21,029 bases of DNA from JBDZUZ01 sp040255445 (GTDB taxonomy: Bacteria; Planctomycetota; Phycisphaerae; Phycisphaerales; UBA1924). Position 1 is the stretch's first letter; every line of letters starts with the position of its first letter. The stretch spans positions 1 through 21,029 of the forward strand of contig JBDZUZ010000059.1 in assembly GCA_040255445.1 (NCBI GenBank). Direction: 5' to 3'. Under the pieces are notes generated by a model, which saw nothing but the letters and a program-made list of their open reading frames with translations, searched no databases and was not told where the DNA came from. Of the stretch, positions 15,129 through 21,029 are shown in pieces. The position numbers and the translations under genes are program-made.

Positions 15129-15449
15129 TCAAGGCTCAGAAGGCATCGCTCCGCACATCGGGCACCGATCCGCATCCTCGGGTAGAGCAGCGCCGCACCG
15201 GTCGCACCGGCCGCGGCGGCGTTCACGCAGCGACCACAGTGACCGGACGATCGCGTTCGCGCCGATGATCATGAGCATCGGCCCCACCAGGAACCCCCCG
15301 ATCCCCGCGGCGGCGAAGATGGCCCACGACTGACCCTTCCGCACCGCGAGGATCGCGAGCGTCGCGACCAGGGCGCCCGTGACAATGAACAACAGGCCGA
15401 GCCATATGTCGGTGATCGACCACTTGTTCTCGTTGTCTTCCTGCAGCAT
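15129..15449 (-). CDS. Small two-helix membrane protein with C-terminal zinc ribbon
   Basis: This is a 106-residue protein. Two hydrophobic segments, about 16-36 (IWLGLLFIVTGALVATLAIL) and 44-66 (AIFAAAGIGGFLVGPMLMII), form a hairpin. A basic stretch (RERRRGR) and a zinc ribbon, CDRC (82-85) and CPMC (96-99), follow. By the positive-inside rule the zinc ribbon should be cytosolic. The role is unknown; such ribbons often serve protein or nucleic-acid contacts. The frame is open further upstream into the dockerin gene, but the acidic start MLQEDNENKW is the first sensible one; a weak CGAGAG precedes it. It lies 67 nt downstream of the FG-GAP protein gene on the same strand and may be co-transcribed with it. 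Confidence 0.72.
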   Translation of the reverse strand: MLQEDNENKWSITDIWLGLLFIVTGALVATLAILAVRKGQSWAIFAAAGIGGFLVGPMLMIIGANAIVRSLWSLRERRRGRCDRCGAALPEDADRCPMCGAMPSEP

Positions 15450-15516
15450 CGATCGCTCTCGGGGTTGTGGCGGGATTGTCGGCACTGGGGCGCGGTCTCC
15501 CTCTACTCGGCTTGCC

Positions 15517-17963
15517 TCAGCAGCCGGCCTGCCAACGCTCGAAGAAGTGGGTGATGTCATCGCCATCTGTGCCGCCGGAGCGGTCGATATCCGCGTTGCC
15601 CGCCTGCCAGTCGGCGAAGAACGCGGCGATGTCGTCGCCGTCGATGCCGCCGCTCCGGTCCCAATCGGCCGCGCAGGTGGTCGCCACGCCCCGCAGGACT
15701 GAGACGCTCGCAGCGCCCACCGGCGGGTGCTTCTGCACGACCGCGGCGACATCGAGCACGCCGTCGCCATCGAAGTCGGCGGTGCGCGGCGTGTGCACGT
15801 TGCCGTCGAGGCCGAAGCGTTCCTGCGGGGTCAGGCTTCCATCACCCCCGCCGCGAAACAAGTGGAGCGCGCCGGTGTAAGCGCCGCCGACCACGATGTC
15901 CATGTTACCATCATGGTCCGCGTCGATCGCGGCGACACCGAAGTGCGTGCTGAGCGTCAGCGAGAAGGGCCCCCACTCCCAGTCGGTCTCGGTGAAGTTG
16001 CCGGCGCCGTCGCCCAGCGCAAGGCCGGTGGTCGCGCCGAGCCCCAGGAAGCTCTCGCCGGCGCTCGCGTAGTAGACATCGAGCACACCATCGTGGTTGA
16101 AGTCCGCGACATCGATGAATTCGGGCCCCCATTCGGTCGGCGAGACGATCGCGGGCAGGGCGAAGTTTCCCGAGCCGTCACCGAGGAAGACCATAATGCC
16201 GGCGCCGGTCGATCCGACGAGGTCGGCGTTGCCATCGCCGTTGACGTCCGCGCCGACCGCACGCTTTGGACCGCCGGGGTTGGAGATATGCCGCGGCGGC
16301 ACGAAGGTGCCGTCGCCGTTGTTTTCGAGCAGATAGTTGCGGTGCGTGCAGCCGGGGCAGCCGAGCGTCTCGGTGATCCAGACATCCAGGTCGCCGTCGT
16401 TGTCCCAGTCCAAGGTCGCGAGGTGGTTGCCGCCGGCGGAGTTGAGGGGCCAGGCGATGAGCGGTGCGAAGCGGCCGCCGCCGAGATTCCGCGCTGTGTA
16501 GAAGTTGTACGGGGTGCAGTTGCGGTTGCGCACCATCAGCAGGTCCGGGAGCTGGTCGCCATCCAGATCACGCAGCAGCACATCCTCCATGCAGCCAAGG
16601 GGCGCATCCGTGATCACGCGTGTAAACCCCCCGGCGCCGTCGTTGAGCAGCGCGTTGATGCGCGCTGAGTACGCCGTCACGATGTCGATATCGCCGTCGA
16701 GATCGATGTCCGCCGCATCGGAATACCTGGTGAACTGATCGACCGGCACGGCGGCCGGCAGGTCGAACCGTCCGGCCTCGCTCAGGTGGACGGTGAATGC
16801 CTTTGAGAAGGTGTTCGAGATCAGCACATCCCGCGAGCCGTCGGCGTTTACATCCGCGACAGTCACGGTGGTGTTCTCCTGGCCGGTCGCGAAGACCTGC
16901 GCAGCGCCGAACGCGCCGCCTCCCAGCCCGGGCAACAGCACCCAGCGTCCATGCGGGGCGCCGGCGCCGGAGATCACGATGTCGGCGATACCGTCCGCCG
17001 TGGCATCCGCGACCAGCAGACGGTTGGTCTGGATGTCGAGCGCGGTCGCCACCGGACGCATGGATGCGAGAGCGCCCTCGCCGTTGTTCTCCATGATGAT
17101 CACCGGGCTCTCGTAGCCGATGACCCGCCCGCCGCCGTAGACAACATCATGGTCTCCGTCGCCGTCGACATCCCCCACCGCGATGTCCTTGCCCTGGTGC
17201 TGAAGGAATGGGATCGGCGGCGCGTAGGTGACGGGGCTGGCGAAACCGGCCNNNNNNNNNNCTCGCCCAGGTTCTCGAGCACCACGATCGCCTGGTTGGA
17301 CTCGACCGACACGATGACTTCGGGCAGCCCATCGCCGGTCAGGTCGCCCGCGCGGACAAACTTGGGCCTGGCGGGCATGGCGATGTCGCTCCGCGTAAAG
17401 CTCGCCGCGCCGTCGTTGCGGAGGACCGAGACGCTGTCGCTCACGAAGTAGTTTGCTGTGAGCAGGTCGATGTCGCCGTCCGCGTCGATGTCCGTGGCAT
17501 AAAGGCTGCGGGGCGTCTGCCCGACCGCGATGGTGCGCACGGGCCCGAAGGTCGCATCGCCGTTGTTGAGATACACGAGCACACTGCTGCCGCTCACATC
17601 GACGGAGAGCGACAGCGCGATGTCGACATCCCCGTCCCCATCCAGATCCCGGGCGATGACATCGGCGGTCGGCCCCGGGGCGTTGGTGAACCGCGGTGGA
17701 GCGAACGTTCCATCGCCGTTGTTCAGGGTGATCGAGAAGACCTGCGACCCGGATGCGAAGTTCGCCTGGGCGTAGCTGTGCACAACATCAAGATCGCCGT
17801 CGCCATCGAGGTCCGCCACCGCGTGCGCTGTCGGCGCTGCGGTGTTCTGGGCGCTCTCGTACCCAAGTGGGAATGAGCGCAGGGATGTTTCGAAGACCTG
17901 CGCGGATGCCGCGTTCAGGCCCACCAAGATCGATACCGCGGCTGCATTTCTGAACAGGCTCAT
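15517..17963 (-). CDS. Secreted FG-GAP/VCBS repeat protein with C-terminal GC-type dockerin (frame broken by assembly gap)
   Basis: This is a single gene of about 815 codons interrupted by ten undetermined bases at 17252-17261. The N-terminal 22 residues are a signal peptide (SILVGLNAASA, then QVFE). The body is a run of beta-propeller-type repeats with calcium-binding loops such as DLDGDGDLD, DLDGDGDVD, DIDADGDID, DVDGDGDHD and DFNHDGVLD. Bridging strands include LNNGDGTFAPPRF. The last 55 residues form a GC-type dockerin: a first Cys, two EF-hand-like loops DWDRSGGIDGDD and DIDRSGGTDGDD, and a terminal WQAGC. The frame before the gap ends LENLGE and the frame after it resumes AGFASPVTYAPP, exactly the repeat join expected, but in a different phase. 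The protein is exported, and the dockerin probably anchors it to an envelope partner. AAGGGAG supports the start. Confidence 0.85.
17252..17261. other. Assembly gap (10 N)
   Basis: Ten N bases lie inside the FG-GAP gene. Including base 17251, eleven positions separate the two open frames, so the reading phase does not carry through. The true missing length is probably 2 modulo 3. Confidence 0.98.
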
Positions 17964-17968
17964 GTCGG

Positions 17969-17975
17969 CTCCCTT
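17969..17975 (-). promoter_or_regulatory. Ribosome binding site of the FG-GAP protein
   Basis: AAGGGAG on the minus strand, 5 nt before the ATG at 17963, agrees with the signal peptide that follows and rules out the in-frame extension to 18122. Confidence 0.8.
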
Positions 17976-18118
17976 CCCGCCACTCGGCCGTGGAGCGACA
18001 GCATTGCGGTTCCTCTCGACCCCGTGCAACGAGGGGTTTCTGGAGTGGCATGCGGCGGCCGCGGGCTGCGGCTGCCAGGAACTCCGGGATTTTGCGCGGT
18101 TCGGTCGGGCCCGCCGGC

Positions 18119-19303
18119 TCACGCGTAGCGGCCGAAGGCGGTGCCGGAGTATGGGGCGGGCTTGGGGTCGGGTGGGGCGCGGGGATCGCGCGGGGTGATG
18201 AGGACCTGGTTTCTCAAGAGTCGTTCGAGGATGTGGGGCGCGAGCCTGCGGACGGGGGTTTCGGGGGCTGGTGAGGGGTCGGGGTCTGGCTTGGGCTCGG
18301 GATCGGGGTCGGGGTCGGGTGATTCGGGTTCCGCGGCGTCTGTCGATGCGGGCTCGCTATCGCTATCGGGCGGGGCGGCTGTGAGCGCTTCGCTCGATGC
18401 GTCCGGCTCGCTCGTTTCGTGTGCGGTGTCGCTGATGATGTGATCTGCGGTCGCCGCGTCTGCGGGGTTGGGCTCATCGCGGTCGGCGGCGGTTGTGATC
18501 GTGTCCGGCTGGTGCGATGCGGTGTCGTTGTTGGGTTGCGCGGAGGTCGAAGACGGTGATGGGGCTGCCCCCGCAGAGGACTCCGAAGTCGTAGTACGAG
18601 AGTTCTCGGAGTGGTCGTCGTCGGTGGAGCGAGAGGAGGTAGAGCGGGTAGGCACGACTTCGCTCGCAGAGCCTCGCGGAGTCGTGGCACGGGAGGTTTG
18701 CGGAGTCGTGGTGCGGGAGTTGTCGGATCGGTCGTCGTCGGTGGGGCGAGAGGAGGTAGAGGAGGTAGGCACGACTTCGCTCGCAGAGCCTCGCGGAGTC
18801 GTGGCACGAGAGCCTCGTGGAGTCGTGGCACGGTTGGTTCGCGGAGTCGGGGCGCGGGAGCGGGCCTCGCGCGCGGCTTCGATGCGGTGGAGGCTGACGA
18901 TGTGGGCGAGGGTGCGGCGGCGTTCTTTGAGGTCGTCGGTCGCCGCGGCGAGGTGGCGGAGTTGCGTGAGGTCGCCCTTGCGTTCGATCGCTTCGGTGTG
19001 GGCGGTCATGCCGCCGTAGTACGCGGCGATGTGGGGCTGCTGGAGGAAGTGCCAGAGGTCGGTTTCGAAGCAGCCGAGGTCCGCCGCGGCGGCGGCGAGG
19101 TTGGAGTTGTGTTTGAAGATGAAGGCGGAGAGGCGGCGGGCGTCTTCGGGGGGGAGTTGGGGGAGGTGGTCGGGTGGACGCGTGGTCGAGTGGTCGCGTG
19201 GGGAGGAGTTGGCGGGGTCGGGGCTGGTGGCGCTTGGAGGGGAGCCGGTTTCGGCACCGGCGGCACCGTGGGAAGAGTCTTCGGGATGGGATTCTGGCCG
19301 CAT
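18119..19303 (-). CDS. Unrecognised low-complexity protein with HTH-like N-domain and 39-residue repeats
   Basis: This is a 394-residue protein. Residues 1-48 are disordered. Residues 50-145 are a predicted helical domain whose AAAADLGCFETDLWHFLQ (70-87) resembles the helix-turn-helix of small-terminase or transposase-type proteins, followed by KERRRTLAHIVSLHRIEAAREA. Residues 150-245 are Thr/Ser/Arg-rich and include two 39-residue repeats (166-204 and 205-243), each starting RATTPRGSASEVVP. Residues 250-350 are acidic, ending in a DPDPDPEPKPDPDP tail. The C-terminal 45 residues (RRLAPHILERLLRNQVLI) look like a short ordered element. The repeats coincide with two copies of a 39-bp palindrome that also occurs between genes. 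The ATG at 19303 has no clear ribosome binding site. DNA binding is only a possibility. Confidence 0.7.
   Translation of the reverse strand: MRPESHPEDSSHGAAGAETGSPPSATSPDPANSSPRDHSTTRPPDHLPQLPPEDARRLSAFIFKHNSNLAAAAADLGCFETDLWHFLQQPHIAAYYGGMTAHTEAIERKGDLTQLRHLAAATDDLKERRRTLAHIVSLHRIEAAREARSRAPTPRTNRATTPRGSRATTPRGSASEVVPTSSTSSRPTDDDRSDNSRTTTPQTSRATTPRGSASEVVPTRSTSSRSTDDDHSENSRTTTSESSAGAAPSPSSTSAQPNNDTASHQPDTITTAADRDEPNPADAATADHIISDTAHETSEPDASSEALTAAPPDSDSEPASTDAAEPESPDPDPDPEPKPDPDPSPAPETPVRRLAPHILERLLRNQVLITPRDPRAPPDPKPAPYSGTAFGRYA
18652..18690. repeat. 39-bp REP-like palindrome, coding copy 1
   Basis: The stem pairs positions 2-16 with 21-35 of the element (two internal mismatches, one T-G), with loop AGAG and a GCAC tail repeating the first four bases. 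On the minus strand it encodes most of RATTPRGSASEVV. Identical to 18769-18807. Confidence 0.8.
18769..18807. repeat. 39-bp REP-like palindrome, coding copy 2
   Basis: Identical to 18652-18690 and exactly 117 bp away. It is flanked on the right (about 18808-18860) by partial right-half copies of the same element. Confidence 0.8.
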
Positions 19304-19380
19304 GTGTGGTGAATGTACGGTGCGGCGGAGGGGGTGTCAATAGGTTTTTGTTTGGTTTTGTGCGCGATTTTTGGGTAGGG

Positions 19381-19428
19381 CAGGGACAAAGGGACAAAGG
19401 GACGGAGGGACAAAGGGGCGGAGGGACA
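19381..19428. repeat. Octamer tandem repeat, locus 3 (six units, inverted)
   Basis: On the plus strand there are six units of the reverse-complement form RAGGGACR with exact 8-bp period. Two slips occur: the first base is C, and one unit is AAGGGGCG. The array lies between the divergent genes at 19303 (minus) and 19549 (plus). Only the GTCCC class is present here. Confidence 0.88.
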
Positions 19429-19476
19429 GCGCGGGAGCAGTCTGAGCCTGTGCTGTTTGTGCGTTGATACCCCTGG

Positions 19477-19491
19477 TGGCCCCGGTGGCCA
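19477..19491. promoter_or_regulatory. Possible operator dyad upstream of the PEP-CTERM-like gene
   Basis: A perfect inverted repeat TGGCC-N5-GGCCA lies 57 nt before the ATG at 19549. The position fits a regulator site, but no promoter boxes can be assigned and such a short GC-rich dyad may arise by chance. Confidence 0.25.
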
Positions 19492-19548
19492 TCCGGTACC
19501 TTGTTCGTGGGAAGGCGATACCGCCGGACCCCACAGGAGAGAGACGAC

Positions 19549-20292
19549 ATGAGTTGTGCGCGCGTTGCTATTGCTATCGCTGTCTTCACCGCGGGCGGGG
19601 TTGCCTGCGCGGATGCTGTCTTCAGCGAGTCGGATTTCAACCCGGGGAGCTGGACGGACGGCGGGCTCTTCGAGGTTTCGCCTGCGGATGGGACTGACAC
19701 CTCCGCGGTTGTCTCGAGCCGATTCAGCGGCGGGAACCCGGTGAACAACTTCATGCTGCAGCAGTTCACGTTTTCATCGACCGATGGAGTCTGGGGCGCG
19801 CGGGCGCCGATCTGGATGAACTCGTTTGTGTACGACCCATCGACAGAGGGAGCGATCGAGTCGGTGAGCGGCTCGGTGCGGAACATTCAGGCTGCGATCG
19901 GTCAGAACCCGCACAACGCCACGCTTCGGCTCTTTGCGCTGCAGGGCGGTGAGACGTATGTGCTCGCCACCATTCTGAGCGGCGACATGGACGATCCTGA
20001 GGCGGACAACGTGTTCAGCGGCGAGACTGCGGATCGATTCGCGCGGCTGCTGCCCGGCGGCGGCGCTGACATCTTTTCGGAGCCGGACTTCTCATCCAAC
20101 GGCAGCGCCATCACCTTCGGCTTTGGCTGGCAGATCTCTCAGGCGCTGGCGCCGCAGGTTCCGATCAATGGGCGGATCTTTGTGGGCGCGTTTGACAACG
20201 TGAACCTGCGGGTGACGACGGTGCCGGCGCCGGGCGCGGCGGGGCTGGGGCTGCTCGGCTTGGCGGTGTTGACGCGGCGGCGGCGCGCATAA
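19549..20292 (+). CDS. Exported protein with PEP-CTERM-like sorting signal
   Basis: This is a 247-residue protein. AGGAGAGAG at 19535-19543 sets the ATG. Residues 1-21 are a signal peptide (VAIAIAVFTAGGVACA). The mature part is a beta-rich, Gly/Asn/Ser-rich domain without catalytic motifs (for example NNFMLQQFTFSS, GSAITFGFGWQI, GRIFVGAFDNVNL). The C-terminus is a PEP-CTERM variant (225-247): VPAPGA, a short hydrophobic helix (GLGLLGLAVL) and RRRRA. In PEP-CTERM systems such tails are recognised by an exosortase and cleaved at the envelope; no exosortase gene lies in this window. A hairpin and T-run immediately follow the stop. It is probably a surface or extracellular-matrix protein. Confidence 0.88.
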   Translation: MSCARVAIAIAVFTAGGVACADAVFSESDFNPGSWTDGGLFEVSPADGTDTSAVVSSRFSGGNPVNNFMLQQFTFSSTDGVWGARAPIWMNSFVYDPSTEGAIESVSGSVRNIQAAIGQNPHNATLRLFALQGGETYVLATILSGDMDDPEADNVFSGETADRFARLLPGGGADIFSEPDFSSNGSAITFGFGWQISQALAPQVPINGRIFVGAFDNVNLRVTTVPAPGAAGLGLLGLAVLTRRRRA

Positions 20293-20318
20293 GGGCCGCG
20301 GGCGCGGCCCGGGCTTTT
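20293..20318 (+). terminator. Terminator-like hairpin after the PEP-CTERM-like gene
   Basis: GGGCCGC (20293-20299) pairs with GCGGCCC (20304-20310) over a 4-nt loop. CCCGGGC and four T residues follow. It starts directly after the stop codon. Confidence 0.6.
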
Positions 20319-20511
20319 CGATGGATGGTGGATGTGATTTCCGGCCGCGGGTCGGCGGGTTGTGTGCTGCGCGTGGTGTTGGCGTGGCGGTGTGCTTGGA
20401 AGTGGCGGCGAGGATGCGGGGGGTGCGCTGTCAGAGGAGGACTGCTGGCGTCCTCCGACACCTTCACCTGTTGTTGCTGTGTGGGTGGGTTGGGGAGGAC
20501 GGGGGCCCAGC

Positions 20512-20550
20512 GCACGGGCACGCTCGCAGAGCCGAGCGAGCCCGTGGCAC
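20512..20550. repeat. 39-bp REP-like palindrome, intergenic copy
   Basis: It has the same length and the same GCAC ends as the coding copies at 18652 and 18769, with the same register of pairing (positions 2-16 with 21-35, loop AGAG). Only one mismatch interrupts a 15-bp stem. Differences from the coding copies at pairs 6-31, 7-30 and 8-29 are all compensatory. Confidence 0.85.
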
Positions 20551-20633
20551 GGAACGGGGAGATGGCCGGGCCACTTGCCGGTCCGACCCAGCTCTCCCCG
20601 GCCGGGCTGCCGAGGGCACGGCGGCCGTATGTG

Positions 20634-21002
20634 TCAGTCGGCGCCATCGGGATCGCCGTCGATGGCGCGGAGCGCGCTGCGGCCGCGGTCGCGGGTGGAG
20701 ACGCGGCGGAAGTCGCCCCGGAGTGATTTGAGCGCGTAACGCTCGGCCTCGATCTCGCGCGGCGTGCGGAAGCCCAGTCGACGGAGAATCGGCAGCGGCG
20801 GGCACCAACCCTGGACACCGTGCTGGAAGAGGAAGGCCGTCACGAGCGCGGGGAGGAAGAGCCAGCGACGGTCGAATGCGGCGCCGAGGATGGTGCCGAC
20901 GAAGGCGAGGGTCGCCGCGTTGGTCTCGAGTGTCCGCTCGACGTCCCACTCGCGATCGAGCTCGCGGAGGCGGGCTGACCTGCCCCGGAAAATCTGAGCC
21001 AT
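20634..21002 (-). CDS. DUF2892-like small membrane protein (start uncertain, may extend past window)
   Basis: This is a 122-residue protein if translation starts at the ATG at 21002. A TTG at 21026 would add eight residues, and the frame is still open at the window edge, so the true start may lie outside. No good ribosome binding site is visible. A hydrophobic pair at about residues 30-62 (TLAFVGTILGAAF, WLFLPALVTAFLFQHGVQGW) is followed by CPPLPILRRLGFRTPREIE and ERYALKSLRGDF. This arrangement (two helices, GWCP motif, paired Arg-Arg-Leu-Gly) matches DUF2892/YgaP-type inner-membrane proteins, of unknown role. The C-terminal 25 residues are basic and then acidic, probably disordered. It converges with the PEP-CTERM-like gene. 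Confidence 0.75.
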   Translation of the reverse strand: MAQIFRGRSARLRELDREWDVERTLETNAATLAFVGTILGAAFDRRWLFLPALVTAFLFQHGVQGWCPPLPILRRLGFRTPREIEAERYALKSLRGDFRRVSTRDRGRSALRAIDGDPDGAD

Positions 21003-21029
21003 TCTGAGTGAGAGCCGACGGGGCAAGAA

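Larger units (their letters stand above)
18575..18808 (-). repeat. Two tandem 117-bp units within a coding region
   Basis: Units 18692-18808 and 18575-18691 are in-frame duplicates of exactly 39 codons with a few substitutions (PTSSTSSRPTDDDRSDN versus PTRSTSSRSTDDDHSEN). Each carries one 39-bp palindrome. Confidence 0.9.
20293..20633. other. Convergent intergenic region
   Basis: About 340 bp lie between the PEP-CTERM-like gene and the minus-strand gene ending at 20634. It holds the terminator-like hairpin at its left end and the intergenic copy of the 39-bp palindrome at 20512-20550. The open frames seen here on both strands have no ribosome binding sites or recognisable domains. Confidence 0.6.

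Noticed and set aside
15450..15770. Longer start for the small zinc-ribbon membrane protein
   Set aside because: The extension overlaps the dockerin-coding region of the neighbouring gene in another frame and has Ser/Arg/Ala-rich shadow composition.

Overview
The window is a high-GC chromosomal segment, most likely from a member of the Phycisphaerae/Phycisphaerales (Planctomycetota). Three things point there: a secreted FG-GAP repeat protein ending in a GC-type dockerin (EF-hand-like pairs, last residues WQAGC), a PEP-CTERM-like exported protein with a VPAPGA tail and Arg-rich end, and very low gene density with repeat-laden intergenic DNA. The placement is inference from protein style; no rRNA or other marker is present. 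I see no tRNA, CRISPR array, transposase or phage module.

Layout. 1-1008 is the 3' end of malto-oligosyltrehalose synthase (treY). It converges on a small SnoaL/NTF2-like protein (1127-1510, minus) across a tandem octamer repeat. 1709-3585 is a compact plus-strand cassette of three unrecognised proteins, each carrying or ending in a short beta-strand-rich segment; this is the best candidate for an undescribed system. 3827-6639 is a two-gene ion-transport operon with an ATGA overlap: a CPA-type cation/H+ antiporter with a cytosolic TrkA-N-like domain, then a voltage-gated-type K+ channel ending in a zinc ribbon, closed by a strong intrinsic terminator. 6933-8540 is an exported or lipid-anchored DUF11-repeat protein.

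The minus-strand block 13504-8872 is a signalling operon: a 1263-residue PAS/GAF multisensor histidine kinase followed by two stand-alone receiver proteins with no output domain. Upstream of it lie a seven-helix-type membrane protein (13909-14697), a small two-helix zinc-ribbon protein (15129-15449) and the dockerin-tailed FG-GAP protein (15517-17963, interrupted by a 10-N assembly gap that breaks the frame). Then come a low-complexity protein with internal 39-residue repeats (18119-19303, minus), the PEP-CTERM-like protein (19549-20292, plus) and a DUF2892-like membrane protein at the right edge.

Three dispersed repeat families stand out. (1) An octamer tandem repeat (consensus YGTSCCTY) occurs at three intergenic loci. 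(2) A 63-bp hairpin element occurs twice at 62/63 identity; both copies abut the 3' end of the same membrane-protein gene, once intact and once as a decayed remnant. (3) A 39-bp palindrome is present once between genes and twice inside the 18119-19303 coding region, with compensatory base-pair changes between intergenic and coding copies. The last looks like a REP-like element captured in frame by a gene.
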